64,000 nucleotides of DNA from Flavobacterium stagni (GTDB lineage Bacteria; Bacteroidota; Bacteroidia; Flavobacteriales; Flavobacteriaceae), in contig NZ_SBKN01000005.1 of the NCBI RefSeq assembly GCF_004122105.1, positions 186,001-250,000 of the forward strand. The letters are read 5' to 3'. The translations under genes and the position numbers were made by a program. Positions 54,047 through 62,604 of the stretch are shown here, in pieces. Under the pieces are notes generated by a model. That model was not told the DNA's origin. It did no database searches and was given only the letters and a program-made list of their open reading frames with translations. Numbering within the stretch: the first letter of the stretch is position 1; each line of letters opens with the position of its first letter.

Positions 54047-55756
54047 TTATTTGATACCGTGCATCATACGTTTTAAAACAGGAGTCAATGAGGCTAATAA
54101 TACTGCTGCGATACCACACAATACCACAAAAACCATAAAGAATTCAAATAAGTTGTGAATTGTGAAACCTGCAAAGGTTGGATAATCTAAAGCAATTTGA
54201 TTGTCAGCAAATGCTTTCACTTGTTCTGCTGATAACGTAATTTTTTTATCTAAAACATCTTGGAGATTTACGCCTATCTCTTTTGCTTTTTCAAACTTAT
54301 CCCCTGTTGCTGGAATTAAAGCTCCCAATGTTCCCGCTAAGGCATAACCCGCAGCATTTGAAATAAAGAACACTCCATATAACAAAGAGGCAAAACGCTT
54401 AGGCGCTAATTTACCCACCAAAGACAATCCGATAGGTGACAAACACAATTCTCCAATTGTTTGAATGAAATATAACAACACTAACCATTTGATGGCCAAC
54501 ATACCTGAATTACCCAAATCTTTCACATTGTAAGCTATAATGAAATAACTTAATGCAATAAAGGCCAATCCAAAAGCTTGTTTCATAGGAGATATCGGCT
54601 CTTTTCCAGCAGCACGTAGTTTATCCCACATTAAACTAAATGGAACAGCTAAAAGAACAACAAACAATCCATTAAAGATCTGTACCATTGAAGCTGGCAT
54701 TTCCCAATTAAATAAGAAATGACGGTCGGTCTGATTTGATGCAATGAATGTTAATGAAGAACCGGCTTGTTCAAACGCAGCCCAAAAGAAAATAATAAAA
54801 AATGAGATGATGTAAATCACTAAAATTCGTTGAATTTCAACTTTAGTTAATGTTGAATCCAACAGAATAAGAATTGCTAATGAAATCCCTGCACCATAAA
54901 TAATAGGATAAATTATCCCTTTTACTAATGTTCCTATTTCAAAATTTGAGAATCCGAATTCGCCTACATGCAAATAACGGAACACAAAAAATAAAACTGT
55001 GAATAATACAGCAACTAAACCAATTGATTTAGATGAAAATTTCGCTTGTTCTTCAACTTCACCAGAAGTAGCATTATTATTTGGTTTACCACCAATTGGC
55101 AATCCTTCAGGAGTTACAACATATTTATTCTTCAATAAGTAAAACACCATTGTTCCTAAAACCATAGCAATACAGGCCATTAAATAACCCCATTTAAAAA
55201 CGGTTGGATCTTGCACTTTGCCAATTTTAACATCAGCAAAAAGAGGAACAAAATATTGACTTAATAAGGCCCCGATATTAATACCCATGTAAAAAATCGT
55301 GAAAGCCGAATCCAATTTAGTCTTTTCTTGCGGAGGATATAAACTTCCCACCATAGAAGAAATGTTCGGCTTAAAGAATCCATTACCGAAAATTATCACA
55401 AATAACCCCATCCAAAAAACAGATTTGGAAAGGTCTAAATTTGAATCATAAATCGTGGCACTGTAGAATAATAAAAACTGACCGATAGCCATTAATGAAC
55501 CACCTAACATGATACAGTTTCTATTTCCAAAGTATTTATCAGAAATGAATCCTCCCAAAAGTGGTGTTAAGTAGCAAAGGGCCAAAAATCCTCCATAAAT
55601 AATAGATGCATTTGATTCCCCAAGCATTAAGGCATGAACCATAAATAAAGTTAGGATCGCTCGCATTCCGTAGAAATTGAATCGCTCCCACATTTCGGTC
55701 CCAAACAACACCCAAAGTCCCTTTGGATGTCCGGTCTTTACAGCAGTTTCGCTCAT
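54047..55756 (-). CDS. POT family peptide MFS transporter (third copy, next to DPP IV)
   Basis: A 569-residue inner-membrane di/tripeptide symporter. GTEMWERFNFYGMRA carries ExxER, FFKPNISSMVGSLY and TIFYMGINIGALLSQYF the PTR2 signature, and FWAAFEQAGSSL the TM7 acidic residue. A soluble segment of about 55 residues near 480-530 (KFEKAKEIGVNLQDVLDKKI) precedes the last helices. It starts 26 bases after the DPP IV stop on the same strand, so hydrolysis and uptake are co-transcribed, and it ends at a strong terminator. Confidence 0.94.
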   Translation of the reverse strand: MSETAVKTGHPKGLWVLFGTEMWERFNFYGMRAILTLFMVHALMLGESNASIIYGGFLALCYLTPLLGGFISDKYFGNRNCIMLGGSLMAIGQFLLFYSATIYDSNLDLSKSVFWMGLFVIIFGNGFFKPNISSMVGSLYPPQEKTKLDSAFTIFYMGINIGALLSQYFVPLFADVKIGKVQDPTVFKWGYLMACIAMVLGTMVFYLLKNKYVVTPEGLPIGGKPNNNATSGEVEEQAKFSSKSIGLVAVLFTVLFFVFRYLHVGEFGFSNFEIGTLVKGIIYPIIYGAGISLAILILLDSTLTKVEIQRILVIYIISFFIIFFWAAFEQAGSSLTFIASNQTDRHFLFNWEMPASMVQIFNGLFVVLLAVPFSLMWDKLRAAGKEPISPMKQAFGLAFIALSYFIIAYNVKDLGNSGMLAIKWLVLLYFIQTIGELCLSPIGLSLVGKLAPKRFASLLYGVFFISNAAGYALAGTLGALIPATGDKFEKAKEIGVNLQDVLDKKITLSAEQVKAFADNQIALDYPTFAGFTIHNLFEFFMVFVVLCGIAAVLLASLTPVLKRMMHGIK

Positions 55757-55782
55757 AAATATTGGTTTTAGTTTATTTAGAA

Positions 55783-57951
55783 TTATAGTTTTTCTTTGAT
55801 GAAATTGGTCAACTTATTGAACAATTGAATTCGGGTTTTGCCCCCGTAAATGCCGTGGTTTTTGTCGGGATAAATCGCCCAATCAAATTGCTTGTTGGCT
55901 TGTACCAAAGCTTCAATCATTTGCATGGAATTTTGTACGTGAACATTGTCATCTGCTGTTCCGTGCACCAACAAGAAGCTTCCTTTTAACTTGCTCACAT
56001 GATTGATTGGTGAATTATCATCGTAGCCGCTTGCATTTTCTTGTGGGGTTTGCATGTAGCGTTCCGTATAAATGGAATCGTAGAAACGCCAGTTGGTTAC
56101 CGGAGCGACCGCAATTGCCATTTTAAACACATCGGCGCCTTTGAACAAACAATTGCTCGCCATGAATCCGCCAAAGGACCAGCCGAAAATTCCGATACGG
56201 GATTTGTCTACATAGGCATACGTTCCTAATACTTTTGCTGCATCAATTTGATCTTCTACTTCAAATTTACCCAATTCCTTTTGCGTACATTTTTTAAAAG
56301 CAGCGCCTTTGAATCCCGTTCCACGACCGTCCACACAAACGGTGATATACCCTTGTTGTGCGAGCATCATAAACCAATAATCGTTGGTATCCAACCAATC
56401 GTTGGCCACTTGCTGCGAACCCGGACCCGAATATTGGTACATGAAAACAGGATATTTTTTAGTAGCATCAAAATCTTTGGGCTTAATCATCCAAGCGTTG
56501 AGTTGGTGGCCTTTTTCAGTCGTCAATACAAAAAACTCTTTGGTGGGCAAATCGTATTTTTTCAGCTTTTCAGTTAAGGCTGAATTTTCTACAATCATTT
56601 GCACTTGCACACCGTCTTTGGCACTGTTCAGTGAATAAGTAGGCGGTACTGTAGCTGAAGAAAAGGTATTGATAAAGAACTCAAAATTCGGACTGAATGT
56701 CGCCGCATTGGTGCCTACTTGTTTACTTAATTTCATTTTCTTTTTACCATCTAAACCGATACGGTACACATCGCGCACAATTGAACCGTTTTCAGTCGAT
56801 TGGTAAAAAATAGTTTTGGTTTTTTCGTCAAAGCCGTAATAAGCAGTCACTTCCCAAGCCCCTTTGGTTACTTGGTTTTTCAATTTACCTGTTTTATCAT
56901 AAAGATAAATGTGGTTCCATCCGTCTTTCTCAGAAGTCCAAATAAAACTATTGTCTTTTAAAAATGTTAGATTATCCGTAACATCCACATAAGCATTATC
57001 TTTCTCATTCAAGACCACTTTTGCTGCTGCAGAAGTACCATCAATAAACAACAAATCCAAATTGTTTTGGTGACGATTCAAAACTTGCGCACACAATACA
57101 TTGGCATCATTGGTCCAACGCATACGGGCGATGTAAAAATCATTGTATTGCGAAAGATTAACTTCTTTCTTTGTATTCGAAGCAACATCTACAAGATGTA
57201 AAGAAACCAACGCATTTTTTTCGCCAGCTTTGGGATATTTGAATTTTTCTTGGGTTGGATATAACGCTTTCTGGTAAATATCCATAGAAAACTCGGGCAC
57301 TTGGCGTTCGTCAAAACGAATGAAAGCTATCTTCTTACTGTCGGCACTCCAATCAAAAGCACGTACGAAAGCAAATTCTTCTTCATATACCCAGTCGGTG
57401 ATTCCGTTGATGATCGCATTTTTTTCACCATCATTCGTAATTGCCGTTGAATTTCCAGAAGCCACATCCATCACATAAAGATTGTTGGCTTTTACATAAG
57501 CAATCTTACTACCATTTGGAGAAAACAAAGGCTCTTGAACTTGTTCTAAAACTTTACGAAGGGATTTGGTTGTAAGATCATACAAATAATAATCGGCGGT
57601 AAACGAGTGGCGGTAAATGGGATTGGAATTGTTGGCTATTAAAATTTGTTTTTCATCCGAACTAAAGACATAACTATCGATACCTTCTGCCAATTCTTTA
57701 TGATTTTTGGTATCCAAAAGAGTCGACACTTTTTTCAAAGTTGCATAATCGTACAAGTCGATTTGCTGACTTCTCGAACCGCGGTCGGTATTTAAAACCG
57801 TGTATTGGTTGGTGTTCTTCATGGCTTGTAGTTCGTCCATTCCTTTGGAACGAAACATGCCCATGTATATTTCTTCTACAGAAAGTTTGGACTGAGCAGA
57901 AACAGTAATTCCTACGGCCAAAAACAAGGCGACAAGGCTTCTTTTTATCAT
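55783..57951 (-). CDS. Dipeptidyl peptidase IV (S9)
   Basis: A 722-residue exported serine peptidase releasing N-terminal dipeptides, preferably X-Pro/X-Ala. A signal peptide covers 1-19 (ending SAQ). The N-terminal beta-propeller (about 60-440) contains DWVYEEEFAF, the double-Glu motif that binds the substrate amino terminus. The alpha/beta-hydrolase domain (about 470-722) has Ser592 in GWSFGGF, Asp667/668 in HGTADDNVH and His699 in KNHGIYGG. It is the first gene of an operon with a POT transporter. An inverted repeat ends 10 bases before its ATG and could influence expression. Confidence 0.96.
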   Translation of the reverse strand: MIKRSLVALFLAVGITVSAQSKLSVEEIYMGMFRSKGMDELQAMKNTNQYTVLNTDRGSRSQQIDLYDYATLKKVSTLLDTKNHKELAEGIDSYVFSSDEKQILIANNSNPIYRHSFTADYYLYDLTTKSLRKVLEQVQEPLFSPNGSKIAYVKANNLYVMDVASGNSTAITNDGEKNAIINGITDWVYEEEFAFVRAFDWSADSKKIAFIRFDERQVPEFSMDIYQKALYPTQEKFKYPKAGEKNALVSLHLVDVASNTKKEVNLSQYNDFYIARMRWTNDANVLCAQVLNRHQNNLDLLFIDGTSAAAKVVLNEKDNAYVDVTDNLTFLKDNSFIWTSEKDGWNHIYLYDKTGKLKNQVTKGAWEVTAYYGFDEKTKTIFYQSTENGSIVRDVYRIGLDGKKKMKLSKQVGTNAATFSPNFEFFINTFSSATVPPTYSLNSAKDGVQVQMIVENSALTEKLKKYDLPTKEFFVLTTEKGHQLNAWMIKPKDFDATKKYPVFMYQYSGPGSQQVANDWLDTNDYWFMMLAQQGYITVCVDGRGTGFKGAAFKKCTQKELGKFEVEDQIDAAKVLGTYAYVDKSRIGIFGWSFGGFMASNCLFKGADVFKMAIAVAPVTNWRFYDSIYTERYMQTPQENASGYDDNSPINHVSKLKGSFLLVHGTADDNVHVQNSMQMIEALVQANKQFDWAIYPDKNHGIYGGKTRIQLFNKLTNFIKEKL

Positions 57952-57961
57952 ATTCTAAAAA

Positions 57962-58007
57962 GTGGTTTGTTAACGAGTCCAATTTTAATGAAAAAAAAGC
58001 AAACCAC
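57962..58007 (-). promoter_or_regulatory. Inverted repeat in the DPP IV leader
   Basis: GTGGTTTG (57962-57969) and CAAACCAC (58000-58007) are perfect 8-base complements separated by 30 bases. On the minus strand the 3' arm is followed by TTTTT and then the DPP IV ATG after 10 bases. It may be a long-loop mRNA hairpin or a pair of operator half-sites. Confidence 0.45.
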
Positions 58008-58085
58008 CGTCTTTTTTTAGCCAAAATGCACTTCAACAAGGCTTTTTATTTCCTTAAAATTACTTTATTCTCTTGTTCGAAGCTG

Positions 58086-58093
58086 TATCTTTG
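58086..58093 (+). promoter_or_regulatory. -7 promoter element of the HMG-CoA reductase gene
   Basis: TATCTTTG matches TAnnTTTG fully, 26 bases before the ATG at 58120. It excludes the in-frame GTG at 58093 as start. Confidence 0.6.
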
Positions 58094-58119
58094 TGGGGCA
58101 AATTGATAATCAACTGAAA

Positions 58120-59436
58120 ATGAATCAAGCCGTATCTGGATTTTCGAAATTATCCAAAGAAGAAAAAATCCAATGGATTGCTCAAACCTACTTCAACACG
58201 CCGGCAGAGGCGGAAAAAATCCTGAAACAGTATTGGAATCAGGATGCTAAACTCCAACAATTGCATGATGAATTCATCGAAAATACGCTAACCAATTTCT
58301 ATTTACCGATGGGAATTGCGCCCAATTTCAACATCAACGGACGGTATTATTCCGTTCCGATGGTTATTGAAGAAAGTTCGGTAGTGGCAGCAGCAGCTAA
58401 AGCGGCTAAATTTTGGAGTACCCGTGGCGGATTCAAAACCTCGATTATTGGCACGGAAAAAATTGGCCAAGTCCACTTTTTATTTCAAGGTTCGATCGAA
58501 AAACTTCAACCGTTTTTTGACAAAATAAAACCGCAATTTTTCGAAGCTACCGAACCCATCACACGAAACATGAACAAGCGTGGCGGCGGGATTCTCGACA
58601 TTGAATTACGGGATAAAACCTCGGAATTAGCCAACTACTTTCAATTGCACGCGACGTTTGACACCAAAGACAGCATGGGGGCAAACTTCATCAATTCGTG
58701 TTTGGAACAATTTGCCAAAACCCTACGCGAAGTCGCAGCAACTGAGGAAAGTTTTACTCCAGACGAGCAAAATATTACTGTAGTGATGAGTATTTTATCC
58801 AACTACGTTCCCAATTGTGTCGTTCGTGCCGAAGTTTCATGTCCTGTTGAAGATTTGGCGGAAAAGAAAATTGATGAGCCACAGGCTTTTGCTGAAAAAT
58901 TTGTGCAAGCCGTTAAGATCGCCGAGATTGAAACCTTCCGTGCGGTAACCCACAACAAAGGCATTATGAATGGGATCGACGCGGTTGTTCTGGCAACGGG
59001 TAATGATTTTCGTGCGGTAGAAGCCGGAGTGCATGCCTATGCTGCACGCAATGGCAAATACAGCAGTTTATCGCATGCTAAAATCGAAAACGGAATCTTT
59101 ACGTTTTGGATGGATGTTCCATTAGCTTTAGGCACGGTAGGCGGACTCACCTCTTTACATCCTTTGGTGAAAGTGGCTTTGGAGATTTTAGGAAAACCTT
59201 CGGCTCAAGAACTGATGCAAGTAGTGGCAGCGACAGGTTTGGCTCAAAATTTTGCCGCCTTACGTTCGCTAACCACAACCGGGATTCAAGAAGGCCACAT
59301 GAAAATGCATTTGAACAATATTTTAAACCAATTTCAAGCCACAGCAGAAGAGCGTAAAATCGTACTCACGCATTTTGCGGATCAAACCGTGACACATGCT
59401 TCTGTGGTTGAAATGATTGAAAATTTACGCCGTTAG
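58120..59436 (+). CDS. Hydroxymethylglutaryl-CoA reductase, class II type
   Basis: A 438-residue cytoplasmic enzyme interconverting HMG-CoA and mevalonate. The start at ATG 58120 (MNQAVSGFSKLSKEEK) follows from the promoter position. Conserved sites are LPMGIAPNFNINGRYYSVPM with the catalytic Glu in VIEESSVVAAAAKAAKFW, DSMGANFINSCLE, the catalytic Lys in THNKGIMNGIDA, and the His in GIQEGHMKMH. The sequence is of the bacterial class II ('degradative') type, yet the adjoining GHMP kinase suggests a biosynthetic mevalonate pathway, as is known for Flavobacteria. The kinase gene starts 10 bases after its stop. Confidence 0.94.
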   Translation: MNQAVSGFSKLSKEEKIQWIAQTYFNTPAEAEKILKQYWNQDAKLQQLHDEFIENTLTNFYLPMGIAPNFNINGRYYSVPMVIEESSVVAAAAKAAKFWSTRGGFKTSIIGTEKIGQVHFLFQGSIEKLQPFFDKIKPQFFEATEPITRNMNKRGGGILDIELRDKTSELANYFQLHATFDTKDSMGANFINSCLEQFAKTLREVAATEESFTPDEQNITVVMSILSNYVPNCVVRAEVSCPVEDLAEKKIDEPQAFAEKFVQAVKIAEIETFRAVTHNKGIMNGIDAVVLATGNDFRAVEAGVHAYAARNGKYSSLSHAKIENGIFTFWMDVPLALGTVGGLTSLHPLVKVALEILGKPSAQELMQVVAATGLAQNFAALRSLTTTGIQEGHMKMHLNNILNQFQATAEERKIVLTHFADQTVTHASVVEMIENLRR

Positions 59437-59446
59437 TCAAACCGCT

Positions 59447-60364
59447 ATGAAACAGACGTTCTACAGCAATGGTAAATTACTCATTACGGGCGAATATGTC
59501 GTCCTCGACGGCGCGAAAGCTTTGGCTTTACCTACGCGTTTCGGTCAAAGTTTGCACATTGAACAGGGAAGCGACCAAATGATGCATTGGAAGAGTTATG
59601 ACCATGACAAAAGTGTATGGTTTGAAGCGACAATTCCTTTTGAATCGATACAACGAAAAGAACGGTTTGATGCACCCCATCACCTCAAAAATACGTTGAT
59701 TGAAATTCTACACGAAGCGTATTTAATGAATGCCGACTTCCTTTTGGAATCAGAAGGATATGTGGTTACAACTGAATTGAGTTTTCCCAAAAACTGGGGA
59801 TTGGGTACTTCGTCCACTTTAATCAACAATATTGCACAATGGGCCCAAATCGATGCCTTTACCTTATTAAAACGCAGCTTTGGAGGGAGCGGTTATGATG
59901 TTGCTTGTGCCCAATACAACACGCCTATTCTTTATCAATTACAAAATGAGTTACCTGTGGTAGAATCGGTTGATTTTGCTCCAGTGTTTGCAGATAAAAT
60001 CTACTTTGTGTATCTCAATCAAAAAAGAAGTTCGAAAGCGGCCATTGCAGCGTATTTGGACAAACAAGGGGATATTGCAAAGACTGTAACTAAAATCAAT
60101 GGTTTAACGCAACGAATTCTTAATGCAGATCAACCCAAAGATTTTGCTTTGGCATTACGCGAGCATGAAATTGAGCTGAGTGATGTTTTGGAGGAAATGA
60201 CGATACAAGAAGCTTTATTTCCCGACTTTGAGGGTGTTATTAAAAGTTTAGGCGCTTGGGGCGGTGATTTTGTTATGGCGATTTCGAAAGAAAATCCGAC
60301 AGACTATTTTCATTCCAAAGGGTATCCGACGGTACTTTCGTATCAAGAAATGATACTACTATAA
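59447..60364 (+). CDS. GYDIA-type GHMP kinase
   Basis: A 305-residue GHMP-superfamily kinase started at ATG 59447 (MKQTFYSNGKLLITGEYVVL), 10 bases after the reductase stop. The N-terminal GKLLITGEYVVLDGAKALAL motif resembles mevalonate and phosphomevalonate kinases. The glycine/serine loop is WGLGTSSTL, and the GGSGYDVACAQYNTP motif gives the family its name (here GYDVA). Pairing with HMG-CoA reductase suggests phosphorylation of mevalonate or phosphomevalonate, but the exact substrate of this family is not evident. A strong bidirectional terminator follows. Confidence 0.88.
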   Translation: MKQTFYSNGKLLITGEYVVLDGAKALALPTRFGQSLHIEQGSDQMMHWKSYDHDKSVWFEATIPFESIQRKERFDAPHHLKNTLIEILHEAYLMNADFLLESEGYVVTTELSFPKNWGLGTSSTLINNIAQWAQIDAFTLLKRSFGGSGYDVACAQYNTPILYQLQNELPVVESVDFAPVFADKIYFVYLNQKRSSKAAIAAYLDKQGDIAKTVTKINGLTQRILNADQPKDFALALREHEIELSDVLEEMTIQEALFPDFEGVIKSLGAWGGDFVMAISKENPTDYFHSKGYPTVLSYQEMILL

Positions 60365-60398
60365 ACAAAAAAATCCCGATGTACATCGGGATTTTTTT
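60365..60398. terminator. Bidirectional intrinsic terminator
   Basis: AAAAAAATCCCGAT and ATCGGGATTTTTTT pair around GTAC, between the convergent GHMP kinase and peptidylprolyl isomerase genes. Confidence 0.95.
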
Positions 60399-60415
60399 AT
60401 GGGATTAGCGCTCTA

Positions 60416-62506
60416 TTAATAGAAATCTAAACGATTATCTTCAATATCAGCAGCGTTTTTCAATGTTGAAATTACGCGTCCTGTGTTTTGAGCCGCTTGT
60501 TGTTTTAATTTATTCACGTAGTCATCGTACTTCGCGATTTTAGGAGCTTTCGTTACTGATTTTGTTTTTACTACAAAAACACCAGAAATTCCTTCAATTG
60601 GAGCCGATACTTTGTTTGCAGGAGTTCCAAAAGCGGCACCAACCACTTTAGGTTCCATTCCTACATTGGGTAACATCGGACTGTCAACAGAAGCCGCAGC
60701 TACATTTTGAACGGTCACTTTATTAGCGGCAGCAATTGATTCTAATGAACCACCTTTAACTTTAGCTAAGATAATTTGTGCTTTTTTCTCGTTTTTGATA
60801 ATTCCTTCTACAGATGGACGAGCTTCTTCAACACTAGTCAATCCTTTAGGGTTAATCTTTTTCAAACGGGCAATCACGTGACCAACATTTACTACTTCAA
60901 AACGTTTGATATCACCAATGTTGGTATCATCTGTATACGCCCATTTCACAATTTGACGTTGATTCCCTGCAGCACCTACTGCTTCATCCATAGCTTTAGC
61001 ACGAGTAGATTCTACTTTCAAGTTTGCCTTTTTAGCTACAGCAGCAAAATCCTTCCCTGCAGCATCCATTTCAAATTGGGTAGCTTTCGTATACGCTTCG
61101 TTAGTTGTCGCTTCTGAAGGTTGGATTTTATGTGCAATCGTCGCTAAACGAATTGCATCTTGTTTATCAGTAACATTGATAATGTGGTATCCGAATTCTG
61201 ATTCTACTAAACCAATAGTTCCAACAGGATTGTTGAATACGAAATCGTTGAAAGGCTTAACCATTTGACCCTGACTAAAATATCCTAAATCACCCCCTTG
61301 TTGAGCAGAAGAATCATCAGAGTTGGTTAACGCCAACATCATGAATGAACCTGGATTGGCTTTCGCTTGTGCTAACAAACTTTCTGCTTTCGCTTTTGCT
61401 TCTTCTTTGGTTCTTTTTTCTTTTTTCTGAACACGGTCAATTCCTTCCCAGCTGATTAAAATGTGGCTCGCTTTTGCTTTATCATTCGCTTTACGCCCCA
61501 TCATTTTACTTAAGCAGTAATATTTGTTGTTTACATAAGGACCGTAGATTTCTCCATTTGGTAAATTAAACAACGCATCAGCTACTTCAGCAGGCAATTG
61601 TTGTTTTGACACATACGTTGTATCATAAGGTAAATCCGAATTTTCACCCACAAATTCAGCAATGTTAGTTGCATTTTTGAATCCAGGAAGTGTATCGTTT
61701 GTACCTGTAGTTTTGTTGTATTCTACTTTCGAATTCAACAAGGCTACTAATTTTTCTTTTACTTCGTCTTGATCTTTTGTAGACGGTTTATCTTCTACTA
61801 ACACGAATTCGATTTCACGTGTTTCTTCCGCTTTGAATCGTTTTTCGTGTTTTTTCATGTACGCCGTAATATCTTCATCCGTAACTTTTACTTCGCTATC
61901 TTTTACAGAAGAATACATGATACCTACGTAATCAAAGTTTACTTTATCTTGTTCTAAAGCATATTTGAATTTTCCTTCAGCAGTTGTAGTGTACATACCT
62001 GCTTTTACAAGAGTATTGTAAATTTGGTACTGACCATTCAAGACCATATCTTTTTCACGATCCTCAAACATTTTAGCTTGTTCAGGATTGTTTTTAAAGA
62101 AATCTTTAAATTTATTCAAGTCAAATTTCCCGTTTGTTTGGAACATTGGAGAGGATCCAATATTAGGATCTTTTTTGAATGCGTCTAATTTGTACGCTTC
62201 CCCAACACGGATTCCTGCTTTATCGAATTGATCAACCAAAAGGGCTTTGTTTACTTCAATTTCCCAAGTTTGATTAACGGCTTGCGTTTGTGTCATCTGA
62301 CCGCCTTGCCCACTCTTTTCAAGATTGACTACTTTAAGTTTGAAATCTTCAAATGCAATATCTTTTCCATTTACACTTCCTACATCATGCGACTGACTTT
62401 TCAATCCTTTGGTAAATAAATCTTGTACTACAAAGGCTAAAAGTGCAAAACCGATGATCAGTAAAAGTAACCCTGAACGATTTCTAATTTTCTGTAAAAC
62501 TGCCAT
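60416..62506 (-). CDS. PpiD/SurA-like peptidylprolyl isomerase
   Basis: A 696-residue membrane-anchored periplasmic folding factor. One N-terminal helix (about 10-30, RSGLLLLIIGFALLAFVVQDL) anchors it as in PpiD. A SurA_N-like chaperone region (about 35-215) precedes a parvulin PPIase domain at about 335-460 (AKASHILISWEG, AQQGGDLGYFSQGQMV, VESEFGYHIINVTDKQD), followed by a second, more degenerate parvulin-like region and a C-terminal helical part. It probably assists outer-membrane protein folding. The CNNM-type gene lies 98 bases upstream on the same strand. Confidence 0.93.
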   Translation of the reverse strand: MAVLQKIRNRSGLLLLIIGFALLAFVVQDLFTKGLKSQSHDVGSVNGKDIAFEDFKLKVVNLEKSGQGGQMTQTQAVNQTWEIEVNKALLVDQFDKAGIRVGEAYKLDAFKKDPNIGSSPMFQTNGKFDLNKFKDFFKNNPEQAKMFEDREKDMVLNGQYQIYNTLVKAGMYTTTAEGKFKYALEQDKVNFDYVGIMYSSVKDSEVKVTDEDITAYMKKHEKRFKAEETREIEFVLVEDKPSTKDQDEVKEKLVALLNSKVEYNKTTGTNDTLPGFKNATNIAEFVGENSDLPYDTTYVSKQQLPAEVADALFNLPNGEIYGPYVNNKYYCLSKMMGRKANDKAKASHILISWEGIDRVQKKEKRTKEEAKAKAESLLAQAKANPGSFMMLALTNSDDSSAQQGGDLGYFSQGQMVKPFNDFVFNNPVGTIGLVESEFGYHIINVTDKQDAIRLATIAHKIQPSEATTNEAYTKATQFEMDAAGKDFAAVAKKANLKVESTRAKAMDEAVGAAGNQRQIVKWAYTDDTNIGDIKRFEVVNVGHVIARLKKINPKGLTSVEEARPSVEGIIKNEKKAQIILAKVKGGSLESIAAANKVTVQNVAAASVDSPMLPNVGMEPKVVGAAFGTPANKVSAPIEGISGVFVVKTKSVTKAPKIAKYDDYVNKLKQQAAQNTGRVISTLKNAADIEDNRLDFY

Positions 62507-62604
62507 TTTATTACTATTATTTTTTATTTCAGTCTGCGAAAATACAATTATCTATGAAATAATTATCATGATAGAAGTATAATTTACATAAAAAGTTAAA
62601 ATTT

